Shown here: positions 24,501 to 35,838 of the stretch, piece after piece
Layout of the letters: each line of letters opens with the position of its first letter
Position numbering within the stretch: position 1 is the first letter of the stretch
Assembly (NCBI GenBank): GCA_040954595.2
Contig: CM082581.2
Span: 11,904,001-11,968,000 of the forward strand
Direction of reading: 5' to 3'
Origin: Balanoglossus misakiensis
Lineage: Eukaryota; Hemichordata
Length of the DNA: 64,000 nt
The notes under the pieces: generated by a model
Told to the model about the DNA's origin: nothing
What the model saw: the letters and a program-made list of their open reading frames with translations, nothing else
Databases searched by the model: none
Made by a program: the position numbers and the translations under genes

Positions 24501-27500
24501 ATTGGCACAAGTCCTTTGCCATTATAAAGGCACTGAAAGAAATCTGGTATAAATAAATACACCAAATGTTGAGTATATTCACATGACACCATCGTAGATA
24601 GTAGAGCGACTGTCGCTTGCTTCCAGGGAAAGCGCAACTCTAAGATGGTCACGTGACCATAATGCGCATCCTGCAGCTAATCCTCTCATTCACACGTCCG
24701 TCTTTCTTGAGGGACTGTGATATAACTTTCTTTGATAGTAACTGCAGCATGAAATCAAATCCCAAATAAAGACCAATAATATTAAATAATAATAATGATA
24801 ATAGTAATGTATGAAATAGAAATACGCCTTGACAAAACTTTATGCTACTTGATACAAACTCACTGGTTCAAATTTGCCCTGATTGACGTATGACACACAT
24901 GGTAAAGTTTAAACCTTGCTTGTATGAAACTCTCTTCAGGTGACAACTTTGGTCAACACAAAGGGACCTTCCAAGAAAAAGAAAGGGAAGTCCAAGCGAG
25001 CCCATGTCTTGGTTGCAGCAGTGGACAAAGCAACACAAACATTTATTGAAAAAGGAGAAGAGATAGCGAATGAAAATCCAGAAGTCAAGCAGGAAATGTT
25101 GGCAGCTGTTGATGAAGTCAGAAAAACAGGCAAGGAGTTTCCTTTGATTTTGTTTTTTTCTGAGATTGGATGACGTTTCATTGGAATCAAAACTTCATTC
25201 AAGACATCACACTTTAGTTAATGGAAAAACCACCTGTTGATTTGCTTTGAGAAATAACATTTGATGCGATTTCATCCAGAACGAACATGGCCTATTGGCC
25301 AATTTTGAGAAGAACTTCACGCGATCAGAAAACCACGGTAGTAAGAAAAACACTAGTTTTATTTCGCCGGCATACAACAGTAATCGGCAGTACAAAAACA
25401 ATAAACGCCTAGTATTTTATATGCCCTGAACTTAGAAAGTTGCCCATCCAAACGCCTGCTTTGTCGAGTGTGCGGAAAAACGAATCTGTCAAGTTTTCAA
25501 GTTTTTGTTTTTGTTTCGTAATATTATTCTCAGTCTTTCATTTGACGCATCGATTAAGGTGTATATAAGTAGAATTGAACTTACCTCATTTAATTAGTTT
25601 ATCATGAATGTCAAATTCCGTTCTCCAGGAGAAAATATGAGACTTGCCTCCAGCGATTTTGCCGATGATCCATGTTCGTCTGCTAAACGAAGTAACATGG
25701 TCAGAGCCGCAAGAGCTTTGCTGTCTGCAGTCACGCGATTGCTGATCTTGGCTGATATGGTTGACGTTCAACTTCTGTTACGAAATTTAAAGATTGTAAG
25801 TAAATACAATTCTTCTTATGACTTGAACAGATTGTTAGAAAATCCTTCCCGGTCCGCAGAACTTGAAATGAACATTCTTTTGTCATGCAAATTTCGTCGT
25901 CTGCTACTTCTTGGGGTCGCCTCAGGTCACACTGGGGTCAAAGGTCATTTAAGGTGATTCCCTTCCAAGCAGCAGGCAGTTATTTATTTCGTTGTTTTGA
26001 TGTCGATTTCCAGTATTTTAGGTAATTAATTTTTTCTCAATATTACCAATATCATTTATACTTTTATTGAACACCAGACATACATCAACAAATTTGGCTT
26101 TATATAAATTTATGTATGAACAAATCAAAACTCTTAGTCTGTTGTCTGTGCATGTCTGTGTAGTGCACTAAAATGTCTTAAAATTATGATCTTCGACATA
26201 ATAAATGCACCCCATTTTTGACACAGGTTAAGGCTGACTTGAAGAACATCAAAGATGCACGAACTGAACAAGAACTCAATAATAAATACAAGACATACAC
26301 TGAAGATGCAAATAAGTTGAATAAGATGACAGGCAGTAGACAAATGGTAATGTTAACTCTTTCACCATCATTAAGCTCCATCAACTATATTTTTTTGCCA
26401 GTTTTTTCCCGGTATTTTTTTGTTTTATGTGTACGTGTCTGCAGTTTGATGAAATACCCACAATTCACTCATGCTCTCAGGATAAGAAACTTCATAACGA
26501 TTTTCATCAATAAATAATGGTTCAAGCATCCGGACTTGATACAAACTTTTGTCATCTATACCTTCAGGATCTGAAAGATGCTGGTCACCGCGAGAAACTG
26601 GCTGGAGCAAGAGCTGACCTGCAAAAGCACGGAGACATTCTTCTTACATCATCCAAGGTAATTTTTACTTTCAAGTTTAGTTTTAAATCTCGTGTAAACT
26701 AGCAAGAAAAAGCTACTAGACTGTCATCTAAGCCCTCATAACACAATTACATTACAACATTAATGGTTAGCATTGATAAAGGTTGCATGATACGTCCCAC
26801 ACTAATGGTCACTCACGTACACTGCAGGCATACATCCGTCACCCAGAGGTTGCTGCAGCCAGAGAAAACAAAGAATATGTCATCAAACAGTTGAGCGATG
26901 CAGTCAACACCATATCAGATGTTGCACAGGCTGTGGGCAGATCAGAGCCAGATACATCTCTGTATGGACCTGGTGAGCTGGCAGCAGCATTGGGAGAACT
27001 TGATGTAAGTACATTTTGTGCATATGTGTGGACGTGCATACATCTTCGCCGGCAAGGGTCGAGCCAACGACCCATGCGAGTGGATGATGACGTGCACGTG
27101 GTTACAGAAAAGTTATCAGTTTTACTATCAAAGAGTAATAGTTTCATATTGAATATGGACATAATCATAGAGAAAAACCCAAAGCAGCTCAATGATAAGG
27201 GTATTTCTTAATGACCTGTGATTCTTCTAGCGGGAAGTGCTGATGAGCCCTGCAGATTATCAGGAAAGACGCACACGGCCGTCACTGGAGGAGAAACTAG
27301 AAGGTATCATCAGTGCCGCAGCTTTGATGGCCGACTCCACTTGTACCAGAGATGACACTCGAGAAAGAATTATCGCCGAATGCAACAATGTCAGACAAGC
27401 ATTGCAGGACCTCCTGTCTGAGTACCTGTCTTGCGTAAGTTGATCATTTTCTTGAACCAAAACATACCAGTCGGTCTTTCAAACATATACCGGTACTTTG

Positions 27501-30500
27501 AATTGTGTGTGTGATTACTGGTAATCACAATTTTCTGTTTTTCAGGCTGGGCGAAAAGAAAGGACTGATCCACTTGACAGAGCTATTGAAAGGATGTTCA
27601 AGAAAACTAGAGATTTACGTAGACAGGTAAAAGTCTTAAGTAATTGATGTGAACTTTATACTTGATGAACAAGTTTATGAGGTCTCTTGTTAAAATCAGA
27701 AGTATTGAGGAAAGATCCAAGGATGTCATCTTATGCTAATCGGAGAAATGTTCCATGATTTTGTCACCAGTTACGTAAAGCCGTGGTGGACCACATATCA
27801 GATTCCTTCCTGGAAACCAATTTACCGCTGCTGGTCTTGATTGAAGCTGCCAAGAGTGGGAACATCAAGGAAGTTGAGGAGTATGCTGGTGTTTTCCAAG
27901 AACATGCTAACAAACTTGTAGAGGTAGGTTACAACTCTACTGTTTGTAGGTCATTTTTAATTTTCATGCGATTTTATTGGCTCATTGAAATTGATGTTAA
28001 ATCTAGTTTTGATGTATAGAATATGTTCAACTTTAATCTTGCAAGGTATATACATTTCTGTTTTGTTTGTGTCTCACTTTTGTAGGTTGCCAACCTTGCC
28101 TGCTCGATGTCTCAGAATGAGGAAGGAGTGAAGTATGTGAGGATGGCAGCTCAGCAGTTGGAAAACTTGTGTCCCCAGGTAACTTTGAGATTGCTGATCA
28201 TAGGCAATTACACACCTGTGTTTCTATACATGACTGTTGGACAGTGTCTAACCCTGCAGTGTGACTATGTACATGCCTGTGTGTGTAGAAGAGTATGTGA
28301 ACATATACTGATATTCCTCCCTCATTTCACTCTTTCATGACTTTCCCAGGTAATCAACGCTGCTCGTATCCTAGCAGCCCGTCCACGCAGCAAAGCTGCC
28401 CTAGATAACATGGATGCATTCAGAGACCAGTGGGAGAAACAAGTACGCTTGCTGACTGAAGCTGTGGATGAGATCACCACCTTGGATGACTTTCTGGCAG
28501 TGTCAGGTAGAATCTAATAAAAAAATATGTTTAGTTTTAATTTCAGAGCTTTTGTCTGTACTTTGCTTTTAATGGTGACAAATCTGTTTGTTTCGTAGAA
28601 AAACACATTCTGGAGGACATTGGCAAGTGCAATGAAGCCCTGAAGGAGCACAATGGTGATAACCTGGATCGCTGTGCAGGTGCTATCCGTGGACGCTCGT
28701 CCCGTGTCTGCCATGTTGTTGAGTCTGAGATGCAGAATTATGTGCCTAGTCCGTACACGGCTAAAGTACTGCATGCAGTGGATGAGCTAAGAGATCGAGG
28801 TAACATACACTAAGTCATTAACTCCACTGCAATGAAATCCAAAGAGGATAGTTTTTGAACATTTTTTTCGCATCAAAGTTGGTTAACTTGATGTCATTAT
28901 ACATACACATCATTTATTATTATAAACTTAATTCAGACTTAAATGTCCATATCAGTGTAATGAAAAATGATTACAGAATCGCCTATGTAATGTAATAACT
29001 GTCATTTGACTTAATTTCCTAACAGTGATGCCCAGATTTGCCAGGGAAGTTGAAGATTCCGTAGAAGGACTAACATCACGTCCACCAAGACCTGTGGATG
29101 AAGATGAGTTTATGGATGCTGCGAAAATGGTCTATGATGGTGTCAGAGAAATCAGAAGGGCGGTCCTTGTCAATAGGGTATGGTTGATATTAAGGTAGTT
29201 GGAAAGGCTAGGGCGTCAGTTAAAATTTCATTTAAAAACACTGAATTTATATCTAGAAATGTATTAGAGAAAAATTAAACTCATGAAAAATTCGGGGCAA
29301 TAAACGTGTAACAAGATATGGCTGGTTTTATGATACCTAATTTCATTCATCTGGCAAGGAAGCTAGGGAGCCTTATTTGAGCGCCCTCTAGGGGAAGACT
29401 TCTCCTAGGCTATGCGCACAAGGACGGGTTCCCCTAGCCAAGGGCATTTAAATGTAACTTGCAAACACTGATTCTTGCAATTTTCAGCGATAGATAACCT
29501 TGCTTGTTTATTAAAGGCTGCCAAATTATGGACATTTTTGCATTTCTAGGGAACCCGAAAGGCCAGCGGAAAAGCATTTGACCCAGATAAATGCGATCCT
29601 TCGCCGTGAACTGCCGCTAAACTTTGCGTATTTCGCTACTTTTCTGCCCTTCGCCATAATGTTATGGTTTTTATTTGTGATTGAATTGGTATGCCAGATA
29701 ATTCTTTTATTATGAAACTTTCAGGAAAGGCTCGGGACATCCAAAAGAACAATTTTACGGGACAGTTTTTTCATAAGTTTTCCCGTTGTGTTTTGGCAGC
29801 ACGTTAAAGTTGTATACAAAATATCAACAAAAACTGTGTTTTCCTGAGTGATAACTTTGAAAAAAATAAGTTTTTGCTGAAAGTGTCCCATACATTGCTG
29901 GAGGGGTTGTTTCATATTAAAATGAATACAAATTATTCAATAATTTGTGAAAACATGTCAAGATTCAATCAATATTTTGTAAAATTATGAATATTTATAT
30001 TTAGGCGTATCAAATTTCATAATTTTAGCAGATATTTTTACAGTCATATTTTTCCCTCACTTTTTAGTTTGTTAAGAACACATGCTGCAAATTTCAAGTC
30101 ATTATCTTTATTCTAACTTGTGAAAATAAATTCACAAACATTGAGAGAATTTGCTTCAAAAATAGCCTTTCCAACTACCTTAATTCTGTGTTAAAAGTGT
30201 GAATGACATTATAGTTACTCCTGTGTGGAGGGACTATGGTTAAGTTTAACACTGTGAAACCCAGCTTTGAAATGTGTGGAACAAAACTTAGTGCAAAAAC
30301 TTGTTAGTCTTGCTTCAACTTGATAATCATGAGTTTATACCAATAATAAAATTACAGTGTTTTTGAGTATTTTGCAGTTCAGAATGTTACATCTTATCAT
30401 TTTCTGTTGTAAATTTCTTGGATTTACATCAGATTGATTTTTTCCAGGATGATCGTGATGAAGATCTACCCAGTGATGTAGATGATCTCTATGATGACAG

Positions 30501-33500
30501 TGGTGAGTAAATGCAAACAAACAAAAAAAGACAAACATTTTAACTTTAATTGACCTGTACATCATCTGCATGTGATTGGGCATTAACAGAGAATGTCAGT
30601 CACACTAACAAAGGCAGGCTAACTCTTAGTTGGAGACAGCTCTGCATGATTGCCATGGCGATATGAACTTGTTTGCCCTCCCCGCCCCTGCGTTTCCTAA
30701 TCTTTATTTCATCATAACTATCATTCTTTGCCACATTCATCTTACTGAATTTTCTCTTTCACATCTGGTTCTGACTCAGTCCTCACACTTATCAGTTGTA
30801 CCATCATCTACTAAACAATTGTTTTTAAGTTTACTTATTTATCAGACACATGAAGTTACAAAAGCCTATTAATGCATGATTTTTATGAAGTACCAAATGG
30901 CAGTTTTAATCAAAATGAAAGCTTTCTAGGTAAGATATCACACTCTCCTTTAAGCCAATTTAATCATATTGACTTACAGGCATTTTCATGTTGTTTTAGG
31001 ATTCTTTGACATAATGCACATTTTTCATTTATCCTTTCTTTTCCTTGACATCTCCCACTTGATACTTACATGGAACAGCCTATAACTGAATGGTTATATT
31101 TGGTCACAATGTATTTTATATGGGGAAAAAAATACTTTTTTTCTGGTACAGAAATACCAAGTTACAGACAGTGCCATGTTCCATAGAATGCATGCAACAT
31201 TTCCATTTCCGTGGGAACTCCTATCTGGTGTTATTTTATTTCCTGACTATTCTATCCTGTTTGGTGATGGTTTTATTTTCCAGTTATTCTCTCTCCTCTT
31301 CTTTTCCTTTTTCCCTCCACATTTTCCTTCCTTTCCTGACAGTACATCTTCAGCCGCAAGGTGGCAAGCTCTTATCCCATGGCAAAACCAGAGAGGTCAC
31401 AGTGGTGAAGGAACATGCCCCTCTCAGGTCGCCCCCTCCCCTCTCATATGCACCAAAACAAAATGCCACAGCGAGTAACTTTAAATCAAAAACAAGTTCT
31501 GTACAAGAAACCGTGATAACTACAGTGACAAGGGTACCTGTACAACAGATGGTACAGACAACAACTAGTCAGACAAATGCAGAGAAATTATCCATGAAGC
31601 CCACAGATTGGACAGACAAGACAAAAGCCAATACTTTCAAATATGAAAAACCAAAATCTGATGTTGATTTTGGAAAGCAAAAATCAAGCACTTTGGAATA
31701 CAAGCGAGAAAAAGTACCCCCTCCCCCTCCAGTCAGATGGAGTAAACCAGTGGGCTTGCAGTCACCAACTTCGCCCACTAATAAGTTGTCAACCATCACT
31801 GAGCAAACCATGACAAACCTGTCCCCCCTGTCCCATGGGTCCCCTCCCCCTCTACCTCAAATGTCACCACCACCACTGTCTCCAACTAAGAAGGTTGCCG
31901 CAGAAACCGTCGTCATGGCGCCTGACTTTGTGAGGAGTGCAACTCTGCAGATAAACAGGAAAGAAAATTTGAAATCAGAGAGTGTGGTTGGCAGACCCAT
32001 GTCTCCTGTTTCCCCGACTGGTTCTTACACAACTACCAAACTGGTAAATGTAAAATACAACACCCTGCCTTCGACTGCTGTGTATGTTAAATTACCCAAA
32101 GATGAAACTCCGAGCAGTGTTAAGACAGATCTGAAAGATTTAGCAGCTGCTACTCCTGGTACAGTTACCACGACAACTTCTGTTGCAGTGAGTGGCTTCC
32201 AGCATAAATTTGGTCCAGTGCACTACGATCAGTATGCGCCGGAATTGGAAAAAGCAGCGGCTGCAAGATATGGAACCGGTGTTGGTGGGAGAGGCAGGGA
32301 TGAAGAAGAAGGCAGGTATTTGTACGGGCCAGATGGGCAGCCAATATTGGGACCGGACGGACACCCTATAGTGATTGCACCAGATGGTACTTTGGTGGAT
32401 TCACAGGGAAGACCACTGGGTGTGAACAAGAATGGATATTTGGTCGATCCGGAGGGAAGACTTATCTATGGTCCGGATGGAAAGCCGATCCTGGTTGATC
32501 CGGATGGCAAGCTGATGACGTCAGACGGCTATGCTCTGGTCGGCCCTGACAACAAGCCAGTGCACATGGGAGAAGATGGTCGCTTGTACAGCAGTGATGG
32601 TAGACCGCTGATTTCAATTACGGCTGATGGTCGTTTAGTCGGGGCAGATGGTAAGGCACTTCCTATTGGTGCAGGTGGTGCTGTCATTGGTGCGTACGGT
32701 CGACCAATCATGACCGCCGACGGACGTCCCTTGACTATCGCCAATGACGGTAAGTTATTAGACCCAGAGGGCAGACCGATATCTATCGACAGCAACGGAA
32801 TGCTTGTGGGTCCTGATGGCAAGCCCATCCTTGGAGCTGATGGCAAACCCATGTATGTGGATTCACAAGGCAGGCTTCTCGGCTACGACGGCAGGCCAAT
32901 AATTGGCCTCGATGGAAGACCCATCATAATCAGCCCAGAGGGAATGCTGCTGGGTGCTGACGGCCAACCCATCAGGGGGTGGCACAAGTATGATCCGCTG
33001 AGAGCGCCCGGTGGCTGGCAGACCTACATGGAACAGGATGACTGGTCCAAAGCTGCACAGGACAGAGAACGAAGCAAGCATGCTGAAAAACTGGTACAGG
33101 AGACAGGACCTGAGATAACCAGAGAAGTAAGTGTACTGATCATATTTCCGCAACTGCAGCAAGTTATTTTTGGTTGCTGACATGGAAATGTGTTCAGATT
33201 GAGTGTTAAGTTTTCAGACATGTTTTGCTATACATCTTTGGCTCTCTTAAGATTTCCACTATGACCATAACTGCATATTACATACATCTAAGATAATTAA
33301 GCTGGAACAACATGGATTCTACAATTTGAGCAACTGATGATGGCATCGTTTCTTTTGACAAAATATTTGACATGTTTTTTTGCCTCTTTAGGAAATCTTG
33401 GCTCAGTTTACTGAAGCTGAGAAGGAGCAGATTGCAATGCAAGTTGAAGAATTTGAACAAGAAAAGCAGAGATTGGAACAACAAGTTATCTACCAGTGGG

Positions 33501-35838
33501 ACGACACTGGCAATGACATCATCATCCTGGCCAAACAGATGTGCATGATTATGATGGAAATGACTGATTTCACCAGGTGAGCTTTCTGAAATATTTTCAT
33601 GATTGTATTTTTTGTCAGTGTCAAAATAAATCTTTTATATCCAGGTGCAAGTTTAATACCATGCTTTCTTATTTTTCTCTCGATTGCAGAGGTCGTGGTC
33701 CACTGAAAACCACCATGGACGTGATCCACGCAGCCCGACGGATTGCCAATCTTGGCTCCAAGCTGGACAAGCTGGCCCGCACCATCGCCAACATGTGCCC
33801 TCACTCCACCTCCAAAGATGATCTCATCGCTTACCTGCAGAGGATAGCACTTTACTGTCATCAGTTGAACATTTGTAGCAAAGTGAAAGCTGGTGTGCAA
33901 AGTGTTAGTGGAGAACTAGTGGTGTCAGCTGTAAGTTTAATCCAAGAAACTGCATGTGATATTTCACTAATGATCTTATATTGTAACAAATACGCATGCA
34001 GCATCTTACACTGAAAGATCCTTCATTTGAGGGCACGTACTCCCCAGCAGAGCCCCCTCGAATGACAGATCTTTCAGTCTAACATCTCTACTATTGTCTT
34101 CCACCAACTCTTTGCACTCTCTCTCTAAACATATATTGTATTAACTCATTTTTAATTCGAATCTGATTTTAATTCAATCATATCTTTTGATTATTGTTAT
34201 TATCATTGATATTTATATCCCTACCCCAATCACGTATCATTTAACCATACTCACTCATTTCAAAACTCATTTTAAACTCATCTCATTGGACCTATTGGTT
34301 TAAATCATTTCATACTATCTTGTTATGTCCTTCATATACAATACTTGGAATCTTCAAGTTGAGGGAGATATTGAATGTTACTAGTATTCATTTTGTCAGA
34401 GTGGGAACAGTTTGGTACATCTCATTGTGACTTGTTTTATCATCATGACAGTATCATCAAACACCATTTGGAGTGGTCCATCACCAACTATAAACCCTGC
34501 TCCCGCCCCCAAAAATCTGTCAGAAACTTCTCAGGACATGTTCTTTCTAAAGCCATCTGCAGGTGTGCTGTGGTGCCTTCTCTATTGCACTGCAAATATA
34601 AACCCTACCACTTCACGGTGCAGTGTGTTGAATGTGACACAGGGGTGACTGGGTTAACACTTGGCAATAGCCCGAGCACTGCAGCTTTGCCTTTGAACTT
34701 GCAAGAAGAAATGTTGATCCACGTGAAAATGACATAAATTAACAATTTGAAATGTTTGTTCAAATCTTAATCCTCGAAGGAAGAACGACGGCGTGCAAGG
34801 GTATTTTACATTCATTTATTTTTCAGTTTTCATGGCTTATCTTGGTTCCTTGAGTTTTTGGCATTTCTGGGCTCAGAGATATCTTTAGTCGATTCATTAT
34901 TTACCACATACATTAGTTATGCATTGTGTCTTATGAAGGTATTTAATCCCCCCCCCCCTCCTTCATTAATTCAGTCTGATGTCATGTCTACTTTTCAAGT
35001 CAAGACCAATATTGCCGTGTGAAGGGACTTCATCCATTTAGTTTGTTAACAGGTGTAAATGATTGATATTAATGGTTCTCGATTGCAACAAATATGAATG
35101 CCAATGCTGATGTAACATTTATATGTGAATGTACGCCTTCATCTTCTTTGTGATAACTGCCAAATCAAATTAACTGCACTGTTGTCTTTTTATGGGCAGT
35201 ATAAACCGGGTGAGGACAAGCTGGAAAATTATAATTGTTGACGTATATCATAAATAACGGTTTCACTATTTTATTTCAAGCTTGACAGTGCCACTTCGTT
35301 GATCCAAGCCGCCAAGAATTTGATGTCAGCCGTGGTGCAGACAGTAAAGGCGTCCTACGTAGCATCAACTAAGTACAGTAGACAAGGAACGCTCAATGTT
35401 AGGGTATGTATAAAGAAAAGAATAGTGGCCTTCTGTGTTTGAGGTCGCACTAACAGGCACGGTTGTTCTTGAGGACTGGCATTCATCAGGAGCACAAAAT
35501 CTACTGTCGAGGAAAAAAATCAGCACAGTGGGGCTTTTTTTCTTTACAGCTTTGCACAATCTTGATTAGTGAATGATTGATGCAACTGTTGGTGTTGCCA
35601 TATTTGTGAGAGCAGGATTGTTCTGAAGACACGCATTGTGTGATTACGTCCTTCTTGTTTTTCACAGTCTCCTGTGGTATTATGGAAGATGAAAGCCCCA
35701 GACAAGAAACCCTTGGTGAAGAGAGAGAACCCGGATGAAATGAAAGCAAAAGTTCACAAGGCAGCCAAGAAGAAGGACATCAACATTGTTCAGGAGTTGA
35801 ATGAATTCAAAGGAAGTGATAGTTTCTCAAGTGTCTAG
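21544..35838 (+). CDS. CTNNA: Alpha-catenin with a 613-residue linker insert (1481 aa, 19 exons)
   Basis: Exons: 21544-21645, 24940-25129, 25629-25795, 26227-26346, 26568-26657, 26828-27004, 27231-27434, 27546-27626, 27771-27923, 28086-28178, 28350-28506, 28599-28799, 29026-29177, 30448-30502, 31343-33126, 33392-33576, 33690-33930, 35281-35403, 35668-35838. Alpha-catenin links cadherin/beta-catenin to F-actin at adherens junctions and recruits vinculin under tension. The N domain starts TFKWNPKDLEIRTYSVEKTL and contains FADDPCSSAKRSNMVRAARA. The M domain holds the vinculin-binding region (ALMADSTCTRDDTRERI). The actin-binding domain contains IILAKQMCMIMMEMTDFTR, YLQRIALYCHQLNICSKVKA and VKASYVASTKY, and the protein ends WKMKAPDKKPLVKR plus an acidic tail. 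Residues 630-1242 (exons 14-15) are an insert at the M-to-actin-domain linker; without it the length would be 868, near the usual ~900. Exon 2 uses a GC donor. All phases agree across the 19 exons. Confidence 0.93.
21646..24939 (+). other. Alpha-catenin intron 1 (3.3 kb)
   Basis: This is the largest intron of the gene, between phase-0 junctions. I see no exon, RNA gene or recognisable transposon in it, only AT-rich single-copy-looking DNA. First introns of this size commonly hold enhancers, but I cannot point to one. Confidence 0.6.
25924..25947 (+). promoter_or_regulatory. Composite DR5 + DR1 nuclear-receptor element in alpha-catenin intron 3
   Basis: Three half-sites in the same orientation: AGGTCA (25924-25929), five bases, GGGTCA (25935-25940), one base, AGGTCA (25942-25947). 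All three match RGKTCA exactly. The first pair is a consensus DR5 retinoic acid response element and the second pair a consensus DR1. They lie about 130 bases after the end of exon 3. Function is inferred from motif match only. Confidence 0.5.
29194..30179. mobile_element. Non-autonomous inverted-repeat element (MITE-like), TTAA-flanked
   Basis: The ends carry a perfect 17-bp terminal inverted repeat, GGTAGTTGGAAAGGCTA at 29194-29210 and its complement at 30163-30179. Each end is flanked by TTAA (29190-29193 and 30180-30183), as in piggyBac-type target duplications. The 986-bp interior has no long open frame, so the element is non-autonomous. It makes up most of the 1.27-kb intron between alpha-catenin exons 13 and 14. 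Family assignment to piggyBac rests on TTAA alone; a TA duplication with a slightly longer repeat is an alternative reading. Confidence 0.72.
32314..32976 (+). repeat. About 27 degenerate 'DG-[RK]-[PL]-[IL]' protein repeats in alpha-catenin exon 15
   Basis: This encodes residues 972-1191 of the alpha-catenin model. Units of 7-10 residues follow one another without gaps. Some carry proline after the DG+ turn (GPDGKPIL, SDGRPLIS, YDGRPIIG) and others a leucine (PDGKLMT, EDGRLYS, ADGRLVG), often alternating. DNA copies use many different synonymous codons (for example gatgggcagccaata and gacggacaccctata), so the array is old and kept at the protein level, not a recent slippage product. The regular turn-strand-turn pattern suggests short beta-hairpins or a solenoid. 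I recognise no named repeat family; it is not MORN, collagen or the YD/RHS repeat. Confidence 0.85.
34001..34085 (+). other. Pre-miRNA-like hairpin in alpha-catenin intron 17
   Basis: Arms ACTGAAAGATC (34010-34020) and GATCTTTCAGT (34068-34078) pair perfectly. Inside them, after a 2x2 internal loop, TCATTTGAGGG (34023-34033) pairs with CCCTCGAATGA (34055-34065) through ten Watson-Crick pairs and one U-G wobble. The terminal loop is 21 nt. Outside the arms, pairing continues with scattered mismatches for about 7 more bases. The size and shape suit a microRNA precursor in the sense orientation of the host gene. I do not recognise a known miRNA seed, and a small palindromic repeat is the alternative. 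Confidence 0.3.

Noticed and set aside
31090-31342. Open frame continuing upstream of alpha-catenin exon 15
   Set aside because: It is hydrophobic, pyrimidine-rich intron sequence ending in a good acceptor (TTTCCTGACAG). An earlier acceptor at about 31283 would meet a stop codon before the repeat region.
32140-32852. Open frames antisense to the alpha-catenin repeats (Ser/Pro/Gly-rich)
   Set aside because: Periodic only because the sense strand is periodic; no independent signals.
34375-34737. Extra coding exon in alpha-catenin intron 17
   Set aside because: Exons 17 and 18 already join in phase and match the family without a gap; the open frame has no similarity or clear splice pair.
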